Shown piece after piece: positions 1 to 6,576 of a stretch of DNA of 8,800 nucleotides; position 1 is the stretch's first letter, and each line of letters starts with the position of its first letter. The notes under the pieces were generated by a model, which worked only from the letters and a program-made list of their open reading frames with translations, searched no databases and had not been told where the DNA came from. A program made the position numbers and the translations under genes. Origin of the DNA: Treponema sp. (GTDB lineage: Bacteria > Spirochaetota > Spirochaetia > Treponematales > Breznakiellaceae); the NCBI GenBank assembly GCA_031273185.1, contig JAISSG010000013.1, positions 1 to 8,800 of the forward strand, written 5' to 3'.

Positions 1-298
1 GATCGGTTTCTTTTTTTTCCAAAGACTCGCGCACATCGGCAAGCTCCGTCATGAGCGGCTCGATCTCGGGGGCGTTCTTTTCGATGCTGTCCTGGTTTCG
101 CTCGGCAAAAGCCTGGTACACTTCATTGCCCAGGCGGCCAAGAATCTTTTGCGCCTTAACCTCAAGCTGCTTTATCTCGATCATCAGTATGCCCCGCTCA
201 CCCAGGTCCTGGGCCTTGGCGCCGGCTTTTGCGGCAAATTCTTTTGACGCTGCCATTCCCTGATCCAGCAATTCCATCATTCGTTCATAAAATGTCAT
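1..298 (-). CDS. Small helical (coiled-coil-like) hypothetical protein, C-terminus cut by window edge
   Basis: This is a minus-strand reading frame whose first 99 codons are visible; the rest lies beyond the left edge. The protein starts MTFYERMMELLDQGMAASKE. It is almost entirely charged and Ala/Glu/Lys-rich, as expected for long amphipathic helices. No signal peptide, membrane segment or catalytic motif is seen. A good ribosome binding site (GAGGGG, about 5 bases upstream of the ATG) fixes the start, and no other in-frame ATG fits as well. The gene follows the SpoIIE-type phosphatase stop by 14 bases, so it is probably the next gene of the same operon. The overall look recalls small helical proteins such as phasin-like proteins, or those that end in a zinc ribbon, but the missing C-terminus would decide this. 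No function is assigned. Confidence 0.8.
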   Translation of the reverse strand, partial: MTFYERMMELLDQGMAASKEFAAKAGAKAQDLGERGILMIEIKQLEVKAQKILGRLGNEVYQAFAERNQDSIEKNAPEIEPLMTELADVRESLEKKETD

Positions 299-312
299 AT
301 CAACCCCTCATT

Positions 313-2454
313 TTATTTTCTTTTTATTCCCAGTATGCTCAAATCATCGTACTGCTCATCTTCCATGAGATGAGTATAGTATAAATACGAATCATTTCCA
401 AGGCACTCGCGGGTACGTCCGCAGTAGCTTTGGTATTGCAGGAAATGCTTTTTCAGGAAAGCGTCGATTTTCCTGTCAACCAGCACGCGGTTGGCTTCTG
501 TGGCCCGGGGATGCCGGTAGCAGCGGAACATTTTTTCCACCGATACCAGCGCCATGATGATTTCTTCGGGTTTCCCTTTGCAGGCAGAAAAATCAAAAAC
601 AAGATCCTGCTCCCCTTCCGGGTTGTGCCACTTGTAGAGGCTGTAGGCTTGCTGTTTCAGCACGGCGTTGACAATGTCCTGCACCCGCTGTGCCCCCATT
701 TCCTCGCCCTGCTCCCCGATGACATGGTTGCCGTGCGACTCGCCCGCATTGCCCGCCGTGCAGACGATTCCCCGATACGACATGTCACGGAACATTCGTT
801 TGGATTCCTCGATTCCGTCGGTGTACAGGAGGAGGATGTCGTTATGGCCAAGGGTGACGGTCTGCACATGGTAGCCGCCCGCTGCTTCCACCATGCTGTT
901 TGGCAGGGCGCCTGCGGCAGGGGTTGCCGGCAGGATAATAGATTTAAAACATTTTTCGGAAGTATCGCAAATATGTATGATATTGTCCCCGGCGTTGCAA
1001 AAGTGCAAATCCCCGGTTTCCGTGTCGAAAATGCACAGCGTAAACGCGGCAAAGCGCCCTTTGAAGCCCAGTGTTTCAATAAAACTGTTAATCTGATAAA
1101 CGGCATCCTCTATGCGCATACCCAAGGGGGAAGGCTCCCATTTCCTGAAATAATTGAGGAACATGGTCGCCACCTGGATCATGAGCAGCGCCGCAGGGGT
1201 CCCCTTTCCCGCTATGTCGCATTTTATGATCGCGTAATACCTGCCGTCGATGTCCTTGTAATCGAAATAGTCGCCGGATATTCCATGCGCCCCTTCGTAG
1301 TAGCCAAAAAAAGAGGCGTTTTTGGTGTCCGTGGAACCGGAGCTAAGTTTGTTGCCGTGCTGGTCTATTTCCAGGGGGAGGAATTTTTTCTGTATTTCCC
1401 TGCCAATGGAGATGTCCAGCTCCTGCACGTCGCGGATTGCCTCGACATGGCGAACCAGTTTCCGTATAGGCTGAACGATCAGCGGCGAGAGGGCAAGCGC
1501 GCCGGTTATCCCCAGGGCCAGCGCACAGAGGGCCAGCAAGAGCGCGGCTTGCAGCAGCCGAAATTCAGCGCGGTAAAGCTGCGCGGCGATTGAATCGACG
1601 GAAACTTCCATGCGGATAAGGCCCTGGAAGTAATTGTCATAGGGGCCATGCCGGTACAGGATCGGCGCGAACAGGACAAAGCGGCGGTTTCCGCCCGGCG
1701 CGCTGTCGAAGACAAATTCAGGCTCGGAAAGCGGGCGCCTGGTCATATCAAGAAAGGGCCGGGCAACGCCGGCTTCCAGGGCCGCGCCGTCGACGGCTTT
1801 GGCCTGAGCGTTCAACTCCCGGCGAATTTGCCCCAGGCGGGGGCTGATGGAATCGCTGAGGAGGGAAACGCCGGGCTGCAATTCAGCGGTATCGATCCTG
1901 GAGAAGATGTCCGGGTCGCTGGTCGCCCAGACACGGTCCTCGTAAACGGAGGCGCCGGGAATCATGCCGGTTATCGTAAGATACCGCGCCTCGGGAATCG
2001 CCGCCGCTTTTGCCGGAAGCAGGCTGAGTTCAGCGATGTTTCCTGCCGGCAAATGGGTACAGGCGATGCTGGAAACGTCGTTCAGCACCACGGCGCAGCG
2101 ATCCCTCAGGGCGTTCATCAGGGCTTCCTGCTGGGTCTTAAGCATCGTGCGTGACAGCAGCGCGTAAGCTATGCCGACTACCAGGGCTGCCAGCGCTACG
2201 GCAAACAAGACCAGCTTGAGCTTCAGCCCCATGCTATGCCGGCTTGCCCTTTCGCCAAGGCTTTCCTGCCCCTCGCCCGGATGCTTGCCCGCATCGGGCA
2301 CGGCGTTTCGCCGCCCTGCGCCAAGAATCAGTCGCAGGGCGGCAAGCATCCCCAGGATGAAAAATACCGCCAGCAGCGCGGCCAGCACCAGCGCCGGGTC
2401 AACAACGATCCCTCGTTCTTGCAGGGCAGACCATACGGCAGGATATATTTTCAT
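313..2454 (-). CDS. Membrane-bound SpoIIE/PP2C-type serine/threonine protein phosphatase with extracytoplasmic sensor region
   Basis: The 713-residue protein has three predicted membrane helices at about residues 20-45, 78-101 and 299-323. A region of about 200 residues between the second and third is probably outside the cytoplasmic membrane and would sense a signal. A short HAMP-like linker follows (PIRKLVRHVEAIRDV, about 329-343), then the helix IGREIQKKFLP typical in front of SpoIIE phosphatase domains. Metal-binding PP2C motifs are visible: GDYFD (D395), CDIAGKG (D413), LLYTDGIEE (D546) and QYDDLSIL (D703/D704). Family knowledge predicts Mn/Mg-dependent dephosphorylation of a phosphoserine/threonine regulator such as an anti-anti-sigma protein. 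No such partner gene is in the window. About 155 residues separate the last two motifs, far more than usual, so the C-terminal part is expanded. The start at 2454 is chosen because AGGAGG lies 8-9 bases upstream; a longer frame from 2556 would overlap the GH57 gene by 100 bases and lacks support. The stop of the GH57 gene lies one base away, indicating co-translation. Confidence 0.9.
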   Translation of the reverse strand: MKIYPAVWSALQERGIVVDPALVLAALLAVFFILGMLAALRLILGAGRRNAVPDAGKHPGEGQESLGERASRHSMGLKLKLVLFAVALAALVVGIAYALLSRTMLKTQQEALMNALRDRCAVVLNDVSSIACTHLPAGNIAELSLLPAKAAAIPEARYLTITGMIPGASVYEDRVWATSDPDIFSRIDTAELQPGVSLLSDSISPRLGQIRRELNAQAKAVDGAALEAGVARPFLDMTRRPLSEPEFVFDSAPGGNRRFVLFAPILYRHGPYDNYFQGLIRMEVSVDSIAAQLYRAEFRLLQAALLLALCALALGITGALALSPLIVQPIRKLVRHVEAIRDVQELDISIGREIQKKFLPLEIDQHGNKLSSGSTDTKNASFFGYYEGAHGISGDYFDYKDIDGRYYAIIKCDIAGKGTPAALLMIQVATMFLNYFRKWEPSPLGMRIEDAVYQINSFIETLGFKGRFAAFTLCIFDTETGDLHFCNAGDNIIHICDTSEKCFKSIILPATPAAGALPNSMVEAAGGYHVQTVTLGHNDILLLYTDGIEESKRMFRDMSYRGIVCTAGNAGESHGNHVIGEQGEEMGAQRVQDIVNAVLKQQAYSLYKWHNPEGEQDLVFDFSACKGKPEEIIMALVSVEKMFRCYRHPRATEANRVLVDRKIDAFLKKHFLQYQSYCGRTRECLGNDSYLYYTHLMEDEQYDDLSILGIKRK

Positions 2455-2455
2455 C

Positions 2456-4144
2456 CTACCGCTTCCTCCTGAAAACACGGTAGTTGATATGGGGGAAGAT
2501 ATTATGCTGGCGTTCAAGGCTGGTAAGCCACTCGGCGCTGATGTGGCCGCTGCCAAGGGCCTCGTAAATGGCGGTGAAATTGTGCAGGGAGTTTTCTATC
2601 TGGAACCTTGCGTAGTCGGTGCACTTCTGCCGGTACAGGCAGGCCGGCCAGTCGGAGCCCTGGGCAAGCAGCATCTCGCGGGCGGCCTGGTTCAAGGCGC
2701 GTTCTTTCAGGCTGTTGTTCTCGGAAAAGCGTTCGGCAAGCTCGACCATGCGCTCAATGGATCGGTTCAGGTGGCGGTATATCCAGTCGTTTGACGAATC
2801 CAGCCATGTCTCGGCATAACCGTTTTCGCCCCATGACGAAAATTCGGGGACAGATGTTTCATAGGAGGAAATCGCATGATGGCACAGGTGCTCCGACGGG
2901 GTTATAAACTGAAGCTCGCGGTAGCCTGCGCCAAGCCGGAACAGGGCTTCGAGGAACCTGGGGCCCTCATGCCAGTGGAGGCCAAAGCTGTCGGCGTTGA
3001 AGGCGCAGAGGCTCAAGGGAATCTCCTGCATATATTGCGCCGCGCCTGAAAGCCGGGTGCAGCAGTTTTCCAGAAAGGCCCGCGCGTGTTCCTCTGCGGC
3101 GGCCTGCGCCGCGCCGGGATCGTACAGCGCGTTGCGGTCCTCGCCCCCCGCTTTCCAGTATTTGAAGCCGGTACCAAGCCGCGCCCCGTTCAGTGACAGG
3201 AAGCGGCCAAGGGCGTCAACCGGCAGTTCGTAGCCAATGTCGCGGAAGTTGTCCCGGTAGGGCCCCTCTTTTTGCATCATCGCAATGTCGGACGAGGCGT
3301 TAAAATCACGGGCAAACACGATCAGGCCCCGAGGCGTTTTGACAGGAAAAAAACTGCCCCGCGAGGGCGGCGGGTTCCCAAAAACAAAACCGTGGCTGTC
3401 GGTAATGGTGTAGTCAAAATCGTACGAGCGGAGAAACGGCTCCAGTTCCTTTGCCCAGCCGTGCTCGGGAAGCCAGAACCCCTGGGGAATAAACCCAAGC
3501 AAATGACGGTAACTTGCGATGGCCACTTCCAACTGGGCCTGCACCGCTTCGGGGTAGGCGCAGAGGAAAGGAAGAAAGGCATGGGTGGCGGACGTGGCCA
3601 GAAACTCAACCTTCATTCTCCTGCGGAAAAAATCAAACGCCTTAATGATGTTGCCCTCGTACCGGATCGTAAAGGCAGCCTGTCTTTCCACGGCCTGGTC
3701 AAAGTACCGTTTCGCGAGCAGGTACGCCTCGCCCTGATCCCTGACCCTGTCCATTTCCCTCTGTCCAAATTCAATCTGGTTGCCAAGGTAGGCGGCGTAT
3801 TTTTTCAGGAGGGTTTCGTCGGACAGCATCTGGGCGAAAATTGGCGAAATGGACAGGCCGGCGCGGAACGGAACATGATCCCCTTCCAGGCGCTCGAAGA
3901 CCTCCAGCAGCGGCAGGTAGGTTTCCGAAAGGGCCTCGAAAAACCAGCTTTCCTCAGCGGTTTCGGGAATCAGGTCGTGGTCGTTGCGGGAGGCCTCCGC
4001 GTCTTTCGCGCACCGATCGATTGCATTGCCGCCCGGCAAAACTTCTTCCGGCGCTTGCGCGAGGCGGCGGGGCGGGGCGGTAAATTTTTTCACAAACGGA
4101 AGATGGACATTAAGCACTATGGATATAGCGTACCTGGCATCCAT
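2456..4144 (-). CDS. Glycoside hydrolase family 57 / DUF1957 protein (1,4-alpha-glucan branching enzyme-like)
   Basis: The 562-residue protein has the full layout of GH57 branching-enzyme-like proteins. Near the N-terminus is the His motif NVHLPF (H14). ATSATHAFLP (about 183-192) matches conserved region 2. GFWLPEHGW (222-230) carries the expected catalytic nucleophile E227. Region 4 is FNADSFGLHWHEGPRFLE (382-399), and SSWGENGYAETWL with NDWIYRHLNR follows (436-461). The C-terminal helical DUF1957 part contains RALNQAAREMLLAQGSDWP (about 482-500). Family members cut and re-form alpha-1,4/alpha-1,6 bonds of glycogen-like glucans in the cytoplasm. In region 4 the acid/base Asp of the family is replaced by Asn (N383, codon AAC), so normal activity is doubtful. 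There is no signal peptide. The start ATG has GGCGG 7 bases upstream and lies 14 bases after the DUF4912 stop. The family call is secure; enzymatic activity is not. Confidence 0.92.
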   Translation of the reverse strand: MDARYAISIVLNVHLPFVKKFTAPPRRLAQAPEEVLPGGNAIDRCAKDAEASRNDHDLIPETAEESWFFEALSETYLPLLEVFERLEGDHVPFRAGLSISPIFAQMLSDETLLKKYAAYLGNQIEFGQREMDRVRDQGEAYLLAKRYFDQAVERQAAFTIRYEGNIIKAFDFFRRRMKVEFLATSATHAFLPFLCAYPEAVQAQLEVAIASYRHLLGFIPQGFWLPEHGWAKELEPFLRSYDFDYTITDSHGFVFGNPPPSRGSFFPVKTPRGLIVFARDFNASSDIAMMQKEGPYRDNFRDIGYELPVDALGRFLSLNGARLGTGFKYWKAGGEDRNALYDPGAAQAAAEEHARAFLENCCTRLSGAAQYMQEIPLSLCAFNADSFGLHWHEGPRFLEALFRLGAGYRELQFITPSEHLCHHAISSYETSVPEFSSWGENGYAETWLDSSNDWIYRHLNRSIERMVELAERFSENNSLKERALNQAAREMLLAQGSDWPACLYRQKCTDYARFQIENSLHNFTAIYEALGSGHISAEWLTSLERQHNIFPHINYRVFRRKR

Positions 4145-4158
4145 AACATTACCGCCGT

Positions 4159-4812
4159 CTAATTGTTTCGGGGCCGCAGATGGTGGTCCATGCTGCGGAG
4201 CAGCGGGAAGCGATCAACTCCGGATAACTGCGACAGGGGGTTTTGGTACAATGCCTGTATTTCCCCGCAGGCGCCGCGCTTTGTCCCGATAAGCCTCGGC
4301 ATCTTGAACGGGCGGGAGGCCGCAAGCACAGCGTAGCCCTCCTCCCGATGGATGCACAGCTCAACCCTGAAGAAACAAGCGCTGTCAGGGGGAAACCCCA
4401 GGTACCATGAATTATCATCAACGCCAACATCCACAGTAAAGGAAGCTGCCATGTCCGGCTGACTGCTCTCTTCCTTCAGCGGGAGAACCCTCAGGCAGTA
4501 ACCTTCGAAATCCACAGTCTGTTCAAGGAGTTCATGGTCATGCTCCCTGATTTCCCAATAAACAAAGGCCCACAGAGGATCGCGGACCAAGACCTCGATC
4601 ATTGAGAAACCGTGCTGCCGGGGAAGCGTAGTGTATCCTGAGTCTTCGCTGGAGATGCCGGCACCGTCTCGGTCAAGGCACAGAAGCTCTTCGATGATGA
4701 ACGTCCTCTCAAGCCCAAAGGGTATGTCCAGGCCGTTTTGCCCGGCAAGAACAGTCAGCTCATCGGTGCTCAGTCTTTCAAGAAACTGCGTCGTATAACC
4801 CGGAGATTCCAT
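4159..4812 (-). CDS. DUF4912 domain protein
   Basis: The 217-residue protein has two parts. Residues about 12-46 (LSTDELTVLAGQNGLDIPFG onward) resemble a short SAP/Rho-N-like helical motif. Residues about 70-195 form the DUF4912 domain, recognised by IEVLVRDPLWAFVYWEI (72-88), the central YLGFPPDSACFFRVEL segment and the RPFKMPR end. DUF4912 is a beta-rich, carbohydrate-binding-like domain of unproven function. Its genes are often found next to GH57/DUF1957 genes, as here, which suggests a role in alpha-glucan handling. An in-frame TAG directly precedes the ATG, so 4812 is the longest possible start. No good ribosome binding site is visible there, so translation may depend on the upstream pseudouridine synthase gene, which ends 33 bases earlier. 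There is no signal peptide or membrane segment. Confidence 0.85.
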   Translation of the reverse strand: MESPGYTTQFLERLSTDELTVLAGQNGLDIPFGLERTFIIEELLCLDRDGAGISSEDSGYTTLPRQHGFSMIEVLVRDPLWAFVYWEIREHDHELLEQTVDFEGYCLRVLPLKEESSQPDMAASFTVDVGVDDNSWYLGFPPDSACFFRVELCIHREEGYAVLAASRPFKMPRLIGTKRGACGEIQALYQNPLSQLSGVDRFPLLRSMDHHLRPRNN

Positions 4813-4845
4813 CTAGATGCATCATGGAAAAAAGCGGCGGCATTG

Positions 4846-5556
4846 TCAAGTGATGCGCGAAATCCGCGTGTCGATGAACCCCTGGAAATAATCGGGCAGC
4901 GGGGCGCTAATGTCCAGGCAGGTTCCGTCCGGCATCTCCGGGATAACCAGGCGCGAGGCGTGAAGGAGCATATTGCGGAGACGCATTGTTGCGCGGAGAC
5001 TGTGGTTCAGGGGGAAATCGCCGTACTTGCCGTCGCCCAGCACGGGGTTGCCCGTCAAGGCCAGGTGCCTGCGGATCTGGTGCATCCTGCCGGTCCCCAA
5101 CTCCAGTTCCAGCAGGGAAAATTCGCCCCCGTAATCCAGCAGGCGAAAACGCGTCACGGATTTTTTCGCGTTTCCGCGGATGTCAAGATCAAGGGTGATG
5201 GCCCCTTCAGCAGAGGGAGGTTTGCCCTTGCACACCGCCAGGTACTGCTTGGTTAGGGATCGGGGAATGGGGAGTGGGGAATGGGGAGTGGGGAATGGGG
5301 GGGCGTGATTTGATGTTTTCTCGTTAAAAATTCGTGAGAAAAACGCGGCGGTTTGCTTTGTCTTCGCAACGAGGATTATGCCGGAGGTGTCCCTGTCCAG
5401 CCGGTGCACCAACAGCGGGCGCTGCGGCCAGTTCCCGGCAAGGATGCTGTCCAGGGAAACGCCTATCCCCTTCCCTCCCTGTACCGCGAGCCCGGCCGAT
5501 TTATTGATCACGATGCAAAAGATGTCCTCGTGCAAAACCTCGACCCGTTTCAGCAT
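4846..5556 (-). CDS. RluA-family RNA pseudouridine synthase with heptamer-repeat insertion
   Basis: The 236-residue protein isomerises uridine to pseudouridine in RNA, probably 23S rRNA or tRNA. Diagnostic motifs are the N-terminal VLHEDIFCIVINKSAGL (7-23), the catalytic HRLDRDTSG (51-59, D54), TKQYLAVCKG (102-111) and GRMHQIRRHLALTGNPVLGD (156-175). No S4 domain precedes the catalytic domain, so it is of the short RluA type. Between FNEK (77-80) and TKQY (102-105) lies a Pro-rich stretch (APPFPTPHSPLPIPRS) that normal family members lack; it is encoded by tandem heptamers and keeps the frame. The sequence allows a GTG start at 5571 (five more residues). ATG 5556 is preferred because CTGGG precedes it and the shorter N-terminus fits the family, but this is not certain. 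It is the first gene of the probable five-gene operon. The exact RNA target cannot be read from the sequence. Confidence 0.88.
   Translation of the reverse strand: MLKRVEVLHEDIFCIVINKSAGLAVQGGKGIGVSLDSILAGNWPQRPLLVHRLDRDTSGIILVAKTKQTAAFFSRIFNEKTSNHAPPFPTPHSPLPIPRSLTKQYLAVCKGKPPSAEGAITLDLDIRGNAKKSVTRFRLLDYGGEFSLLELELGTGRMHQIRRHLALTGNPVLGDGKYGDFPLNHSLRATMRLRNMLLHASRLVIPEMPDGTCLDISAPLPDYFQGFIDTRISRIT
5262..5300 (+). repeat. Tandem heptamer tract GGGGAAT/GGGGAGT inside the pseudouridine synthase gene
   Basis: Five consecutive heptamers alternate GGGGAAT and GGGGAGT (5262-5268, 5269-5275, 5276-5282, 5283-5289, 5290-5296), followed by GGGG and three further G. A degenerate unit (GGGATC) precedes the tract. 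On the coding (minus) strand it gives a Pro/Ser-rich segment. Heptanucleotide repeats of this kind resemble the short tandemly repeated sequences known from cyanobacteria; that comparison is from memory. Any change other than a multiple of three units would shift the frame. Confidence 0.9.
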
Positions 5557-5604
5557 TACCCAGCATATCACAATGAAATGAAAAGAAGAATCTCACGGAA
5601 GGCG

Positions 5605-5625
5605 CATCGAATCTTCGGTTCGATG
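5605..5625. promoter_or_regulatory. Hairpin with UUCG-type loop in divergent intergenic region
   Basis: CATCGAA and TTCGATG form a 7-bp perfect inverted repeat. Inside it, C-TTCG-G can close a stable tetraloop with one bulged T. It lies about 50 bases upstream of the pseudouridine synthase start, in the probable leader of that transcript, and about 175 bases before the nuclease gene. No T-run follows on either strand, so a terminator is unlikely. It may be a leader structure or an operator. The 230-base region between the two divergent genes otherwise shows only the plus-strand promoter reported separately; no convincing minus-strand promoter was found. Confidence 0.4.
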
Positions 5626-5722
5626 TTTCGCTTGCTCGGGCCTTTCCGTTTGCCAATAAGAAGTTAGGCGAAATTTTGGCTGAAATTGCCGGGAAAATAG
5701 TAAAAAATAGGTCAAAAAACAA

Positions 5723-5752
5723 TTGATCATAAGGAAAAATCTGTGATATAAA
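5723..5752 (+). promoter_or_regulatory. Putative sigma70-type promoter for the Mrr-like nuclease gene
   Basis: A -35-like TTGATC (5723-5728) and a -10-like TATAAA (5747-5752) are separated by 18 bases. A TG lies one base before the -10 element (extended -10). The surroundings are AT-rich. Transcription would begin near 5759, leaving a leader of about 40 bases to the ATG. Confidence 0.5.
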
Positions 5753-5798
5753 TCTAAGGTAGCCCAAACTTCACATAACAGGATGGAGAAAAAATACT

Positions 5799-6398
5799 AT
5801 GAATACAGTGAAAAAAGGCAATGCATTTGAAGAAAAAGTCTACAAATACATAATAACTGAACTTTCAAATGACAGGCTTCACGTTCCTGGCAAAAGAAGT
5901 AAAGCGTATCAAAAAAAGAGTTACTATTCAAAAGACAGGCGATCTAAAATTATTATAGACATATCCATAGAAACATTTTTGCCCGATGCTCCTGAATACA
6001 GCTTGCTGACGGTTATTGAATGCAAAGATTATAATAGCGCTATTCCAGTGAATGACATAGAAGAATTTCATTCAAAGGTTCAGCAAATAACAGGCGATAA
6101 TGTGAAAGCGATATTTGTCACAAGTGCAGCATTACAAAAAGGTGCATTAAATTATGCTAAGTCAAAAAAGATAGGAGTAATCAGGTACTTGCCGGATGAC
6201 CAGATAAAACTGCTACTGTCACTTTTGACTTCAGATACTATTTCACGACAAGAAAGCTTAAATCATTCAGAATTTAATTCAGCATTCTTAAATCAAGATC
6301 ATGAAAGTAACGGTAGAGAATTTTATGCCTGTGATGACGAATATATTTATTCAAGCTTATTTTCTATTTTAAAAAAATATCTTAATGAGAATGCGTAA
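5799..6398 (+). CDS. Mrr-like PD-(D/E)xK restriction endonuclease-family protein
   Basis: The 199-residue protein shows the core of an Mrr-type nuclease fold. KGNAFEEKVYKYI (6-18) gives the N-terminal Glu helix, IIIDISIE (51-58) carries the active-site Asp D54, and VIECKDY (72-78) carries E74 and K76. DIEEFHSKVQQI, then AIFVTSAALQKGALNYAKSK and IGVIRY (about 86-130), form the typical following helix-strand units. Family members cut DNA, often modified or foreign DNA. The last 60 residues (about 140-199) are AT-rich-coded and match nothing I recognise. Longer relatives, as I recall them, carry further C-terminal domains, so this may be a short or shortened form. It stands alone, with no methylase or specificity gene visible. 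Its AT-rich codon use differs strongly from its GC-rich neighbours, suggesting horizontal transfer. A ribosome binding site (GGATGGAG) lies about 10 bases upstream of the ATG. Confidence 0.82.
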   Translation: MNTVKKGNAFEEKVYKYIITELSNDRLHVPGKRSKAYQKKSYYSKDRRSKIIIDISIETFLPDAPEYSLLTVIECKDYNSAIPVNDIEEFHSKVQQITGDNVKAIFVTSAALQKGALNYAKSKKIGVIRYLPDDQIKLLLSLLTSDTISRQESLNHSEFNSAFLNQDHESNGREFYACDDEYIYSSLFSILKKYLNENA

Positions 6399-6436
6399 AA
6401 CCATATATTGGGGAATAATCATTAATAACAGGAAAC

Positions 6437-6461
6437 ACAATATAAAAAATATTTTTATTGT
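6437..6461. other. AT-rich inverted repeat in convergent intergenic region
   Basis: ACAATA (6437-6442) pairs with TATTGT (6456-6461), and an inner AAAA pairs with TTTT, giving a weak AT-only hairpin of about 10 bp with one bulge. It lies between the ends of the nuclease gene and the oppositely oriented methionine aminopeptidase gene, where a bidirectional terminator would be expected. It has no GC stem, so a terminator role is doubtful. The rest of 6399-6576 is AT-rich with no coding signal. Confidence 0.25.
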
Positions 6462-6576
6462 AAGCTGATTATTTATAAACAGCAGAAGATAATAAGTTAA
6501 AAAAATAAAATAATGATGCACCCCGGTTTCGCAAGAGAAAATTACACAACCGTACTGCCTGCCCCCTGGTTACAAT

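Noticed and set aside
430..1593. A 387-codon open frame on the plus strand opposite the SpoIIE phosphatase
   Set aside because: It is antisense to a gene with clear catalytic motifs. The translation shows no family motif and reflects the GC-rich codon pattern of the opposite strand.
2455..2556. A 34-residue N-terminal extension of the phosphatase starting at 2556
   Set aside because: It would overlap the GH57 gene by 100 bases. A strong AGGAGG sits correctly before the ATG at 2454, and the membrane protein begins naturally there.
3272..4162. A 296-codon plus-strand frame opposite the GH57 gene
   Set aside because: The GH57 motifs on the minus strand are unmistakable. The plus-strand translation is basic, lacks domain features and has no ribosome binding site.
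5262..5300. CRISPR-like array
   Set aside because: The units are 7-base direct tandem repeats without spacers, so this is a simple tandem repeat.
5501..5767. An 88-codon minus-strand frame spanning the divergent intergenic region
   Set aside because: It overlaps the start of the pseudouridine synthase in another frame. Its Phe-rich translation comes from the AT-rich intergenic DNA, and no ribosome binding site is present.
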